The translations under genes and the position numbers were made by a program. Positions 43,119 to 52,887 of a DNA stretch of 64,000 nucleotides are shown here, one piece after another. The first letter of the stretch is position 1. Each line of letters starts with the position of its first letter. Source of the stretch: Chryseobacterium gleum. Lineage in GTDB: Bacteria; Bacteroidota; Bacteroidia; Flavobacteriales; Schleiferiaceae. Location of the stretch: positions 62,001-126,000 of the forward strand of contig CAMCXO010000004.1 of NCBI GenBank assembly GCA_945883565.1, given 5' to 3'. Below the pieces are notes generated by a model, which was not told where the DNA came from, ran no database searches, and saw nothing but the letters and a program-made list of their open reading frames with translations.

Positions 43119-43978
43119 TGAAAGCCACTACCTGGACACTTGCCTTAATTATAGCAGGCTTGTTTACCGCTTGTGAGGATGTTATAGAATTAGAAGTTCC
43201 GGAAGGTGAACCACTTATTGTAATTAATGGGCGCATTACCGACAGCGATAGCACTGGAATTGTATTAATGGCTACCGCCCCTTATTTTTCTAATACGGCC
43301 TTACCTAAGATTTCGGGCGCTAATGTTAGATTGTTTGAAAACAATGAACTTGTAGACGAACTAAAAGAAGATTCGGCTGGATATTATCGTCTTGATTACA
43401 GAGGGGTAGTTGGAAACGTTTACCACATTCGAGTTGAAGTGCCGGATGGCAATCCTTGGTTACCTGGTGGAGTTTGGCAAAGTTTAGGTGAAGAGCTCCG
43501 TCGCATTCCAGAAATTGACTCTGTTTTTTCTCAGTACCGTGAAAATAGGCCTCCTTTTTTAGATGGCATTTATCCTTACTTTATGTTTAACGACCCAGTT
43601 GGAGAAGGAGATAGATACCGCTTGCGATTATGGCGAAATGATTCGCTTTTAACACGCCCGCAGGAACTTACAACTTACGAAGACCGGTTTTGGGATGGAC
43701 GAAGTTTCGATAACATCGACTTGCCTGCCCCTCAAATTTCGGGCACTCCATTTCCGGCTGGAACCACATTCAGAATCGAAAAAAGTTCTATTTCCAAACG
43801 ATACTTCGACTATTTGGAACTTTTATTTCAGCAAACAGTACAGGTTGGAAGTACATTCGACCCGCCCCCTGCCCCATTATTGGGCAACATTAAATGCGTA
43901 TCAGACCCCAATCGCATTTCGATGGGTTACTTTAACGCCAGCGCCATCCGCATTGCCGGTTTGGAACTTAAAGAATAA
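43118..43978 (+). CDS. DUF4249 lipoprotein
   Basis: 286 residues; lipoprotein signal with Cys in 'LIIAGLFTACEDVIELEVPE' and the family opening 'LVINGRITDSDSTGIVLMAT'. 'ISGANVRLFENNELVDELKE', 'NVYHIRVEVPDG', 'DSVFSQY' are DUF4249 hallmarks. Probably a surface partner of the receptor encoded just upstream, by analogy with SusD. Function in uptake is inferred from constant pairing. Confidence 0.9.
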   Translation: MKATTWTLALIIAGLFTACEDVIELEVPEGEPLIVINGRITDSDSTGIVLMATAPYFSNTALPKISGANVRLFENNELVDELKEDSAGYYRLDYRGVVGNVYHIRVEVPDGNPWLPGGVWQSLGEELRRIPEIDSVFSQYRENRPPFLDGIYPYFMFNDPVGEGDRYRLRLWRNDSLLTRPQELTTYEDRFWDGRSFDNIDLPAPQISGTPFPAGTTFRIEKSSISKRYFDYLELLFQQTVQVGSTFDPPPAPLLGNIKCVSDPNRISMGYFNASAIRIAGLELKE

Positions 43979-44111
43979 GATAAAGCGGTTGTAAGGATTG
44001 CATTTTGATTTAAAGTCGTTAATTTAGGGTTAATGCGCACAAAATAGGTAGATTAGACGTTTAAGGGTACAAACTTTGAATGGTTACACCTGTCTAATTA
44101 AAAACAATCCT

Positions 44112-45563
44112 ATGAAGCGAATTCTGAGCGTAATTGGCCTTGCCGTTTTGAGTTCTTTGATTACTCTCGCAGCCTATGTGTATTTTTTTCAACCAAAAAA
44201 TCTTTCTCTTAATCAATCTGTTGGCACTTCAGTAAGCCATAACGGGCCAGAGTATAACCGTTTGGTAACTTATACCACGCCTTTTGAGGCCGACTTTACA
44301 AAGGCTGCCGAAATGACAGTTCATGCCGTTGTGCATGTCAAAACGGCCATGCAACGAACCGTTGCCAACAGTCCTTTTGAGTTTTTCTTTGGCATGCCTG
44401 GCGGAACTCAGCAACAAATTGTTGAAGGTACTGGTTCGGGCGTTATTATAAGTGGCGACGGCTTTATTTTAACGAATAACCATGTTATCGAAAATGCTCA
44501 AACCATTACCGTTAGTTTAAATGATGAGCGTGAATATGAAGCCGAACTAATTGGTCGTGATCCTGCTACTGATTTGGCGCTTTTAAAAATCAAGGCCGAA
44601 AGTTTGCCACATTTACAGTTTACAAATTCAGATGAGGTAAAAGTTGGCGAATGGGTATTGGCTGTAGGAAATCCATTTAATTTAACTTCAACGGTTACTG
44701 CCGGAATTGTAAGCGCTAAAGGAAGAAACATTGGCATTATTCCTGATCAGGCTGCCATTGAAAGCTTTATTCAAACCGATGCAGCTGTAAACCCTGGAAA
44801 CAGTGGAGGCGCGTTGGTTAATATAGCTGGTGAGTTGATTGGTATTAACACGGCCATAAGTACGCGAACCGGAAGCTTTGAAGGGTATTCGTTTGCGGTA
44901 CCCAGCAATATTGCGCGCAAAGTGGTAGAAGATTTGAAAAAATACGGAACAGTTCAGCGTGCATTTATTGGTGTAAACATTGGCGATGTTAACCCTAAAA
45001 TGGCTGAAGAGTTGAAGTTAAGTGTAGAAAACGGTGTATATGTTGGCGGTGTAGTACCTAATGGTGCAGCGGCCGATGCTGGCTTACTAGAAGGCGATGT
45101 GATTATTTCGATTGATGGGAAAACTGTAAATAAAAGTTCTCAACTTCAAGAACTTATTGGTCGAAAACGTCCTGGTGACAAAGTGAATGTTACTGTAAAC
45201 CGAAAAGGAGAGGAACGGATTTTTGATGTTGAGTTGCGCAATAGACAAGGTACAACTGAGCTTTTATCGGGCGAAGATTTAAAGTTTGGCGGTAGTCTAG
45301 GAGCCAAGTTGCAAAACATTGGCCGCGACGATATGCGGAAATTTGGTATTAACCGTGGATTGAAAGTGGTTGAATTGAAAGACGGTAAACTGAAAAAAGC
45401 CGGTATTCCACAAGGCTTTATTATTACTAAAGTAAACAACCGTGTGGTTAATAATGCTGAAGAATTTTTGGCCATGGTGGAACGTTTACAACCTGGCGAT
45501 GGCGTGCTCATCCAGGGGTATCTGCCCAACGGCCGTCCCGATTATTTTGCCTTCGGATGGTAA
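44112..45563 (+). CDS. HtrA/DegQ-type periplasmic serine protease
   Basis: About 483 residues from ATG 44112, which begins the signal anchor 'MKRILSVIGLAVLSSLITLA'; an in-frame ATG at 44076 adds twelve polar residues ahead of it and is disfavoured. Catalytic triad: His in 'ILTNNHVIENA', Asp in 'ATDLALLKI', Ser in 'VNPGNSGGALVN'. Two PDZ domains follow ('VVPNGAAADAGLLEGDVI' and 'KAGIPQGFIITKVNNRVVNN'). Protein quality control in the periplasm. Converges with dinB, 10 bp apart. Confidence 0.95.
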   Translation: MKRILSVIGLAVLSSLITLAAYVYFFQPKNLSLNQSVGTSVSHNGPEYNRLVTYTTPFEADFTKAAEMTVHAVVHVKTAMQRTVANSPFEFFFGMPGGTQQQIVEGTGSGVIISGDGFILTNNHVIENAQTITVSLNDEREYEAELIGRDPATDLALLKIKAESLPHLQFTNSDEVKVGEWVLAVGNPFNLTSTVTAGIVSAKGRNIGIIPDQAAIESFIQTDAAVNPGNSGGALVNIAGELIGINTAISTRTGSFEGYSFAVPSNIARKVVEDLKKYGTVQRAFIGVNIGDVNPKMAEELKLSVENGVYVGGVVPNGAAADAGLLEGDVIISIDGKTVNKSSQLQELIGRKRPGDKVNVTVNRKGEERIFDVELRNRQGTTELLSGEDLKFGGSLGAKLQNIGRDDMRKFGINRGLKVVELKDGKLKKAGIPQGFIITKVNNRVVNNAEEFLAMVERLQPGDGVLIQGYLPNGRPDYFAFGW

Positions 45564-45573
45564 TTATATTTTT

Positions 45574-46794
45574 TTATTGACGTCTATTGGCTAATAAGGG
45601 CGGAGGTTCTCCATTAAAGGGGTTACTCCGCCCTATTGTTTTGGCATCCATACCCGAAGCCCGCACCACTGCACGGTCGCCATATCGAATTCTAATTCGG
45701 TCCATGGCTTGGTAAAGCCGAATGCGCTCTTCGGTGTCTTCGAAAAGATTAATTTGCTGAGCCCCGCCCACCAAATCGCTAAACCGCACACCAATAAGCC
45801 TTACCCTCAAGCGACGGTTATACAATTTGTTAAACATTTCGCGGATACGTGGTATAAGCAAGTGGTCGGCGGAAGTATACGGTATTTTGTTTTGAAGACT
45901 TTGGGTATCGAAATCAGAATAGCGGATTTTGACTGCTATACAAGCTGTAAGTTTTTTTGCGCGCCTTAGCTGAAAAGCCAGATTTTCTGTCATAGCCGTA
46001 AGAATACCTTCCAGCCTGTGAACATCTATGGTATCTTGGTCGAAAGTGCGTTCGGTCGAAATAGATTTTCGTTCATGAAAGGGGATGACAGGGCTTGGGT
46101 CGATGCCTTGTGCTTTCTCCCAAATTTGCCGACCATTTTTACCCATTACTTTTTCCACCAAATCCGGAGGCATTTCTTGCAGGGTTTGTATGCGTCTAAC
46201 CCCCAAATCACAGAGCATCTGGTAAGTTTTCTCTCCCACCATGGGTATCTTTTGAACCGATAAAGGAGCGAGGAAAATTTTTTCTTTTCCAGACTCTATG
46301 CGCATTTGGTTGTTGGGTTTTGCTTCTCCTGTGGCTACTTTAGACACTGTTTTATTAACCGAAAGCCCAAAAGAAATGGGCAGGCCCGACTGGCTTATAA
46401 TTTTTTGCCTCAACTCAGACGCGTATTGATAGGTTCCAAAGAATCGGTCCATGCCTGTAAAATCCATGTAAAATTCATCTACCGAAGTTTTTTCGAACAA
46501 GGGTACCGATTCGCGAATGATATCGGTAACCACTTGTGAATATTTGCTGTATGTAGCGGTATTTCCACGAAGTACAATAGCTTCTGGACATAATTGTCGG
46601 GCCATTTTCATGGGCATGGCCGAGTGTATGCCAAAGGCCCTTGCCTCGTAACTGCAAGCCGCTACCACTCCGCGGCTGCTCACCCCCCCAATAAGTATGG
46701 GTTTGCAATTGAGACGGCTGTCGAGCAAACGTTCTACCGAAACAAAGAAGCTATCGAGGTCCATATGCACAATTTGTCTTTCGTATGTATTCAT
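45574..46794 (-). CDS. dinB: Y-family DNA polymerase IV
   Basis: 406 residues. Palm motifs 'VHMDLDSFFVSVERLL' (9-24) and 'SVDEFYMDFTG' (104-114) carry the catalytic acids; 'SFGLSVNKTVSKVATGEAKP' is the thumb/finger signature. Near the C-terminus 'QINLF' is a beta-clamp binding motif. Translesion synthesis. Its ATG overlaps the stop of the DnaE-type polymerase gene as ATGA, so the two polymerases are translationally coupled. Confidence 0.95.
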   Translation of the reverse strand: MNTYERQIVHMDLDSFFVSVERLLDSRLNCKPILIGGVSSRGVVAACSYEARAFGIHSAMPMKMARQLCPEAIVLRGNTATYSKYSQVVTDIIRESVPLFEKTSVDEFYMDFTGMDRFFGTYQYASELRQKIISQSGLPISFGLSVNKTVSKVATGEAKPNNQMRIESGKEKIFLAPLSVQKIPMVGEKTYQMLCDLGVRRIQTLQEMPPDLVEKVMGKNGRQIWEKAQGIDPSPVIPFHERKSISTERTFDQDTIDVHRLEGILTAMTENLAFQLRRAKKLTACIAVKIRYSDFDTQSLQNKIPYTSADHLLIPRIREMFNKLYNRRLRVRLIGVRFSDLVGGAQQINLFEDTEERIRLYQAMDRIRIRYGDRAVVRASGMDAKTIGRSNPFNGEPPPLLANRRQ

Positions 46795-49775
46795 GCAAAA
46801 GGCGTTTTATCGATCGGTTTTTTTCGTTTGATATCGGCGTAACGGGGGTCTGGTTTCATAGAAACCTTTTCCATCCAATCTACCTCTATGCTATAACAAT
46901 CAAATTCTTCGGTAACCCTTCCGCTAAAGGCATATACCCCCTTTCCTCTAAAAGGATGTTTGGCAGCCACAGGCGGGAAATGAACCGTATCTATAAATTG
47001 GCCTTCCAAATCGAGAAAGGTACCAAACAGCATGGCCTGACCTTTGGTTGTACGGGTAGTTTTAACCGTAACCAAATAGCCAATGCAATGAACTCTTTTA
47101 TTTCTATATTCGGGCAAGTCGGCCGCTTTTAATGAGCCTTCTTTGATATTATACAGAGCAAAAGGCGAGCAAAGCGGGAAACCCAAAAGCTCTATTTGAT
47201 CGAAAGCGTCTTCCAAATCAACCTGATCCAGTTCGGGTAAATGGTATTTTTTTGGCTGTATTTGAAAGAGCTCGGGTAAGGGCGGGGCTTTTTGTGCCGG
47301 AGCCATCATAAGGTGTAAGTCCCATAAAAGCTGCTTTTTATTTCGTTGGCAAAATCGGAAAGCTCCTGCCCGTACCAACAAGCGGGTTTGTTCGATAGGC
47401 GCCCCACAACGCTTTACAAAGTTAGATAGCGATTTAAATGGACCATCGCTTCGGCGAACGTTCAACAGGTGTTCTACAAATCCTTGCTCAAGAGCCTGAA
47501 TCATGCTTAAGCCCAAATACAGACGGTTATTAACAAGGTTGCACAGAGCCATACTGTTGTTCACACAGGGGGCTTCAACAATAGCCCCAAGCATTCGGGC
47601 TTCGTGCAAATACAGTTCGGGGCTGTAAAATCCTCCGCCATTATTTAGGGTAGCCGTCATGTACTCAAGTGGATAATGGGCCTTCAAAAACAAGCTTTGG
47701 TAGCTTTCTACGGCGTAAGAAGCTGAATGCCCTTTGGCAAAAGCATAACCGGCGAAGCTCTCAATTTGTCGCCAAACCTCACTGCTTAATTCGATGCTAT
47801 AGCCCTTTAAATCACAACAATCAAAGAATCGCTTTCGTGCTTTTTCAAACTCTTCGCGCCCTCTAAACTTTCCCGACATACCCCTCCTTAAAACATCGGC
47901 CTCGGCCAAACTTAGGCCGGCAAAATAATGGGCTACTTTAATCACATCTTCCTGGTACACCATTACCCCGAAAGTTTCGGGCATAATATCCAGCATTTGA
48001 GGATGGGCATCGGCCCGTCGTTCAGGATAACGGTAGCGTAAAATGTACTGTCGCATCATCCCCGATTTGGCCACACCCGGACGAATAACCGAGCTGGCCG
48101 CCACCAAGCCAAGATAGTCGTCGACCCGGAGCTTTTTCATTAACATTCGCATAGCCGGCGATTCTACATAAAAACACCCTATGGCGCGAGCATTTCTCAA
48201 CATATCCTGTATAAGCGGGTCGTTTTTAAATGGCCGTATATCGTGTATATCGGGCAATTTTACCTCGGGATAGCGGGCTTTAACCCAAACCAAAGCTTCG
48301 CGTATTTTACCCAATCCCCGTTGACTTAATATATCGAACTTATAAATGGAAGCATCTTCGGCCACTACCATATCAAATTGGGTTGTTGCGTAGCCTTTGG
48401 GTGGTAAAAACGTGGCTGTAAAATGCTGAATAGGCTTTTCGGTAATCAAAATGCCGCCAGCATGAACGCTTAAATAATTTGGAAAATCTTGAATATAGGC
48501 TCCATAGCGCAGAATGCTTTTACCTACATCATCAAGACTTTGAGGATCCACACGTCCTTCGGCAAGCCGGTCTATATCCAACTTAGGCAGTCCGAAAACC
48601 TTTCCCAACTCACGCACAACAGCCCGATACTGAAAGCTTACATATGTTCCCAGTAAACTCACATTCGGGAAACGAGAAAAAATAAAGCGCGTAATGTCGT
48701 CGCGGTCGGTCCACGAAAAGTCTATATCAAAATCGGGTGGGTTTACCCGGTAAAGATTAATGAATCGTTCAAAATACAAGTCGAGCTCTACGGGGTCTAC
48801 ATCTGTAATGCGCATCAAATAGGCCACAATGCTGTTGGCGCCGCTTCCTCTTCCTACATAAAAATAGCCCTTACTTCGTGCGTACTTCAATATGCGCCAA
48901 TTAATAAGGAAATAAGAAACGAAACGCTTTTGACGAATAATTTCCAACTCCTTTTCGAGGCGCTTGCGCACCTCAACATCGGCTTGTGGATAGCGATACG
49001 GAAGGTTTTTTTGGCAGATGTAACGCATCAACCGGTAATCTAAATCTTCGTTTCCGGTATACTGTTTTAAATTGTGGTGCGCATCGGCACGCCCAAACTC
49101 GAAATAAATGCTGCAAAGGTTCAGTAAATCCAAACTTTGCTCAATTAAGTACGGAAAGTCTTCAAGCTGAAGAAACAGCGCATCGCGTTTTGGCAATATT
49201 TGGTTGATGTCGGCAATTTGATCGGAGGGCAATTTGCTAAGCAAACAATTTTGATTTATTGCCCGAAGTAAACGATGGGCGTTAAAATCTCGGCGACTTC
49301 TAAATGTTGCTGCATTTAGCCAAACCAACCGCTCTTTTGGCACATCTATGCGTTTTAAACCCAATCTAATTAAATCAGCCTGTCCAACCCCTATGTACTC
49401 GTTTTCGCGCAATGGCCTTAAGGGCCTATTAGCCAAAGGATAAACCCAATACACCTGCTCAAGCAGAGGCGGCTGTTCGGGCTCTATGCCCTCGTGCAAG
49501 CGTTCAGTAAGATGCTTGTTTAGCTCATACCATCCCTCATTGTTCTTGGCTAAGCCCACATATTGTTGCTTAATTCCCTCTCGGAAGTCGATACCCAACA
49601 CTGGCTTTAATCCATAGCCGGGAGCCAAACGCACAAAATCGAGAGCCGCCGATGTGCTATTAATATCGGTAAGGGTTGCCGATTTCCAATTCCCATCGCG
49701 AAGCGACTTAAGCAGTTCTACAGGCGAAATCACGCCATAACGAAGGCTATAATAGCTGTGTACGTTTAAGAGCAT
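46791..49775 (-). CDS. DnaE-type polymerase III alpha subunit, short error-prone (DnaE2/ImuC-like) form
   Basis: 994 residues, shorter than replicative DnaE. N-terminal PHP domain starts 'NVHSYYSL', with Asn where the first metal-binding His of 'HxHxxYS' stands, suggesting a weakened metal site. Catalytic palm: 'GRGSGANSIVAYLMRI' (308-323) and 'PPDFDIDF' (346-353); 'YLSVHAGGILI' follows; helix-hairpin-helix and an OB domain 'LVTVKTTRTTKGQAMLF' near the end. Coupling to dinB and nearness of a LexA-like repressor argue for SOS mutagenesis. The replicative DnaE is presumably elsewhere. Confidence 0.88.
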   Translation of the reverse strand: MLLNVHSYYSLRYGVISPVELLKSLRDGNWKSATLTDINSTSAALDFVRLAPGYGLKPVLGIDFREGIKQQYVGLAKNNEGWYELNKHLTERLHEGIEPEQPPLLEQVYWVYPLANRPLRPLRENEYIGVGQADLIRLGLKRIDVPKERLVWLNAATFRSRRDFNAHRLLRAINQNCLLSKLPSDQIADINQILPKRDALFLQLEDFPYLIEQSLDLLNLCSIYFEFGRADAHHNLKQYTGNEDLDYRLMRYICQKNLPYRYPQADVEVRKRLEKELEIIRQKRFVSYFLINWRILKYARSKGYFYVGRGSGANSIVAYLMRITDVDPVELDLYFERFINLYRVNPPDFDIDFSWTDRDDITRFIFSRFPNVSLLGTYVSFQYRAVVRELGKVFGLPKLDIDRLAEGRVDPQSLDDVGKSILRYGAYIQDFPNYLSVHAGGILITEKPIQHFTATFLPPKGYATTQFDMVVAEDASIYKFDILSQRGLGKIREALVWVKARYPEVKLPDIHDIRPFKNDPLIQDMLRNARAIGCFYVESPAMRMLMKKLRVDDYLGLVAASSVIRPGVAKSGMMRQYILRYRYPERRADAHPQMLDIMPETFGVMVYQEDVIKVAHYFAGLSLAEADVLRRGMSGKFRGREEFEKARKRFFDCCDLKGYSIELSSEVWRQIESFAGYAFAKGHSASYAVESYQSLFLKAHYPLEYMTATLNNGGGFYSPELYLHEARMLGAIVEAPCVNNSMALCNLVNNRLYLGLSMIQALEQGFVEHLLNVRRSDGPFKSLSNFVKRCGAPIEQTRLLVRAGAFRFCQRNKKQLLWDLHLMMAPAQKAPPLPELFQIQPKKYHLPELDQVDLEDAFDQIELLGFPLCSPFALYNIKEGSLKAADLPEYRNKRVHCIGYLVTVKTTRTTKGQAMLFGTFLDLEGQFIDTVHFPPVAAKHPFRGKGVYAFSGRVTEEFDCYSIEVDWMEKVSMKPDPRYADIKRKKPIDKTPFA

Positions 49776-50215
49776 GACTCTAAATATTAATGAACTATAA
49801 AAACCCTGTGTCCAACTGACTATAAAAGCTATTGTCTCTTCGTTTTAATTGGACTTTAGTACTCAATTCGCCTTAAAAACCGAAGTACCGCACTGCACAC
49901 TAAAACACCCTTACAGAACCCAAGGCTCCCATATAATTTGGAAAACAGGGCCATTTGCAGTGACAGCTTTATAATTTAAAACTTCAACAGGCTTTGTTAC
50001 AAAACACGGCAGGTTGTGAACGTTTTGTAGAATAGCCAAGGCCTTAATAAAAAAAGCCAAGGAGCGAGTCTAAATTGCCTAAAGCCTCTCTTATTTAAAG
50101 CATAAAAAGCCATAAATCCACACCTAAGTCTAATCCAAAGCAAACTGAAAAGCGCCTTACAACATAAATATTTCCTCAGGCATTCAAAGGAGCAAGCCTG
50201 GCTTCAGCTGCCATT
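49776..50215. other. 440-bp intergenic region
   Basis: Carries the promoter of the polymerase operon. CTAAATATTAATG at about 49782 resembles half of the palindrome found before the LexA-like gene, but loosely. No tRNA, small RNA or gene is evident. Confidence 0.4.
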
Positions 50216-51028
50216 CTATTCTTCCTCTTTCATTTTCCTGATTCTGGCCGAGGTATGGCCCATGCCCTGTAGTTTAAGATCTTCAAATACCCTAAACTGC
50301 ACATCGCGGTAAACCGGATCACCTATTGGATTAAGAACCTGTACATCTTTAAAACCCGGCTTTTTAATATCGGCAGAAATGGGCCATGCATTAAGCTCAG
50401 ACTCCGGATAGGGATTCAAAGCACCCAATACCTCGTTTAAATCGAGCCCATTATTTAGCCATGCGCGCTCCCATTCTGGTTTTAGAATTATTGGGCTTCG
50501 GTGATGGCCTATGCGCTGCATAAGCGCGTTGGCCACTGTGGTTAAAATGGCAAAGCTGTACACAATTTCACCTGTAGAAGGGTCTGTCCAATGATCCCAT
50601 ATGCCCGCCATGGCAAAAAGTTTTTTTTCGCCTCTAAGATGAACGTAGTAAGGCTTGCTAAGCTTCTCTTTTTCGGGACCTTCAATAAAACCATCGGCCA
50701 GTACCAGACAACGCTGGCTTCTAATTGGCTTGCGAAAAGCTGGTTTTTGAAGTATGCCCGGTGCCCCCCTGTAAGTGGGGTTATTGTCAAGATTGTGATC
50801 GCCTTCTAAGCGCGCATTAATTAAATACATTCGTTTCTTAGCCCAAAAAGGACTTAATCCAAAGCGAAAGAATTGTATGATGTTGGGTCTCTGATTTGTA
50901 ATTACCGGCGCCCGTTCGCTCGGCGAAACATTGGGATTGGGCATATACAAACCCGGTTTTTCTACCTTGGCCCCAAAACGTTCTTCCACAACTTCAATTC
51001 GGCTTATGGTGGTATAGCGTCCGCACAT
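50216..51028 (-). CDS. SRAP (YedK/HMCES) domain protein
   Basis: 270 residues. Met1 is removed to expose the catalytic Cys2 of 'MCGRYT', which crosslinks covalently to abasic sites in single-stranded DNA. Further family marks: 'LINARLEG' (Asn), 'CLVLADGFIEG' (Glu), 'IGHHRSPIIL' (His). The C-terminus is an acidic tail. It follows the LexA-like gene by 59 bp on the same strand, consistent with SOS-type co-regulation. Confidence 0.94.
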   Translation of the reverse strand: MCGRYTTISRIEVVEERFGAKVEKPGLYMPNPNVSPSERAPVITNQRPNIIQFFRFGLSPFWAKKRMYLINARLEGDHNLDNNPTYRGAPGILQKPAFRKPIRSQRCLVLADGFIEGPEKEKLSKPYYVHLRGEKKLFAMAGIWDHWTDPSTGEIVYSFAILTTVANALMQRIGHHRSPIILKPEWERAWLNNGLDLNEVLGALNPYPESELNAWPISADIKKPGFKDVQVLNPIGDPVYRDVQFRVFEDLKLQGMGHTSARIRKMKEEE

Positions 51029-51087
51029 AATGGTTCTCGAATTCCTATTTTTTGATTTTCATATTCTTTAAACAACTGCCTCGAAAC

Positions 51088-51864
51088 CTAATCACCTACA
51101 ATGCGTTGACGGATATCGCGAACATCTTCGCGTATTTCGCGCAATACCTCACTCACGTGCTTCACCTGACCTGCTCCCTCGCCTGCTTCCGGCAAGCGAA
51201 AACTCACAAACCCCTTAGCCCTCCAAACCTCTGAAATCTGATCGGCTAAAACAGCATACGGCTCATAAGCAGGGTTGTCTGACTTTAGTAAAAAAAAACC
51301 ATCTTGCTGCAAGCGGTTAATCACCCTTTTGTACACCACCCCATCGTCTTTGGTAACTACCACATGGCATTCGTCGCTGTTTACTTCGCGCCAGTCGGTA
51401 ATGTACTCGCACATAATATATGCGCCAGGTGGCACGGGCAGCATGCTATCGCCTTTAATTTGAAATACCCTATATGTGCGATTGGGCGATAACTCTATAA
51501 ATGGCATCCGGAAATGGGGCAGGCGCCTTATAAAATCCACATCACCATAACCACGCGCATAACCCGCCGATGCTTTTATCGGAACCAATGTAAGCTGCTC
51601 TTGATTATCGGCATCTACAGCAACAGGCAATACCCTAAGCATTCTTCCCTGAAGATCGGCTTCGCCCAAGGCACCATCGCCCGCCAATGCATCGAGGCTA
51701 CACCCGAAAATTTGCGCCATTAAACGCAAAATCGAAAGCCGGGGTTCCGCCCTCCCATCTTCATAAGCCCCAATAGCCGAACGGTTTACCCCAAGGCGCT
51801 CCGCCAATTCGCCCTGCGTTAAATCCAGGCGCTTACGAAATGTGCGTATATTGTTTGCTAGCAT
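51088..51864 (-). CDS. LexA/CI-like XRE repressor with S24 peptidase domain
   Basis: 258 residues. XRE helix-turn-helix at about 8-62 ('LDLTQGELAERLGVNRSAIG'). Ala100-Gly101 in 'PIKASAGYARGYGD' is the likely autocleavage site, Ser140 in 'IKGDSMLP' the nucleophile and Lys179 in 'GVVYKRV' the base. Bacteroidota often use such a protein in place of classical LexA. Cleavage on RecA filaments would release this gene, the SRAP gene and the polymerases; the regulon is inferred. A palindrome overlies its promoter (51883-51895). Confidence 0.92.
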   Translation of the reverse strand: MLANNIRTFRKRLDLTQGELAERLGVNRSAIGAYEDGRAEPRLSILRLMAQIFGCSLDALAGDGALGEADLQGRMLRVLPVAVDADNQEQLTLVPIKASAGYARGYGDVDFIRRLPHFRMPFIELSPNRTYRVFQIKGDSMLPVPPGAYIMCEYITDWREVNSDECHVVVTKDDGVVYKRVINRLQQDGFFLLKSDNPAYEPYAVLADQISEVWRAKGFVSFRLPEAGEGAGQVKHVSEVLREIREDVRDIRQRIVGD

Positions 51865-51882
51865 AAGTGATTTTTTACACTG

Positions 51883-51895
51883 CTAATATAATTAG
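51883..51895. promoter_or_regulatory. Candidate operator palindrome of the LexA-like repressor
   Basis: CTAAT-ATA-ATTAG lies 19 bp before the repressor ATG. On the minus strand its end TATATTAG sits where a -7 box would be, so repressor binding would block transcription. Confidence 0.4.
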
Positions 51896-52068
51896 AATGT
51901 GAATATAGTTGTCTTTTTAAGAAAACTTTTTTAACCCCTGAAAACCTTCAATAAACAACCATTACCCCCGGCAAACCCACACCAAAAACGGGCATTTTTG
52001 CGTCAACTCGCACAATATTGCCTTCTAAGAACGACCTTTGAAGCAACGCTAACTTTAATTCATTTCAA

Positions 52069-52884
52069 ATGGACCGCAAACGCACCACCCTCATTCTGGC
52101 CCTTGCCATTTCTGTCCTTTTGGTTATTATTCTCTGGTCAAGCCTCACCTTTACCGTAAATACAGGCGAAAAAGCTGTAATCTTCCACACATTTGGAGGA
52201 GGATTAAACAAAGAAAAAGTATACGGACAAGGTTTTCACCTTAAGCTACCATGGGATAAAGTGTTTATTTACGATGTTAAACTAAAAGAAGCCAGTGGAA
52301 ACATGCAGGTGCTCTCGCGCAATGGGCTTACCATAAATACAGATTTAAGCTACCGCTTTAAACCCATGGACAGCAGAATAGGCTATTTGCACGATGAAAT
52401 AGGGCCAGGCTACCACGAACGTATTGTATTGCCGCAAGTACGTTCGGCAACTCGTGAGGTTATTGGCAAGTATTTGCCCGAAGAACTCTATTCAACCAAA
52501 CGAGAGGCCATTCAAGAAGAAATATTTGAAAGCACCGCCAAAGCCTTAGCCGATAAAAACCTCTTACTAGATGCCGTACTTATACGCGAAGTAATCCTGC
52601 CTCAAAAGCTTCAGGCAGCCATAGAGCGAAAACTCGAGCAAGAACAATCGTCGCTCGAATACGAATTTAAACTCGAAAGTGCCCGACGGGAAGCAGACCG
52701 AATAAAAATTGAGGCCGAAGGCAAAGCCATGGCATTCAATATTATAAGCGCTTCATTGAACGATAAAATTCTGCGTGAAAAAGGAATAGAAGCCACCATG
52801 CAATTGGCAAAAAGCGAAAACGCCAAAGTGGTTATTATTGGCGCCGGAAAAGATGGCTTACCCTTAATTCTAGGCAATCAATAA
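52069..52884 (+). CDS. Prohibitin-type SPFH domain protein
   Basis: 271 residues. N-terminal signal anchor (about residues 8-28, 'LILALAISVLLVIILWSSLT') and an SPFH/band 7 domain: 'NTGEKAVIFHTFGGGL', 'GLTINTDLSYRFKP', 'LPQVRSATREVIGKYLPEEL', then a coiled-coil 'ERKLEQEQSSLEYEFKLESA'. Forms membrane microdomain assemblies or chaperones FtsH in relatives. A GACCTTTG box 29 bp upstream is a weak promoter candidate. Confidence 0.9.
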   Translation: MDRKRTTLILALAISVLLVIILWSSLTFTVNTGEKAVIFHTFGGGLNKEKVYGQGFHLKLPWDKVFIYDVKLKEASGNMQVLSRNGLTINTDLSYRFKPMDSRIGYLHDEIGPGYHERIVLPQVRSATREVIGKYLPEELYSTKREAIQEEIFESTAKALADKNLLLDAVLIREVILPQKLQAAIERKLEQEQSSLEYEFKLESARREADRIKIEAEGKAMAFNIISASLNDKILREKGIEATMQLAKSENAKVVIIGAGKDGLPLILGNQ

Positions 52885-52887
52885 TTT

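Noticed and set aside
49776-50215. tRNA or small RNA gene in the long gap before the SRAP gene
   Set aside because: No cloverleaf, no terminator-like hairpin with T-run on either strand was found by eye.
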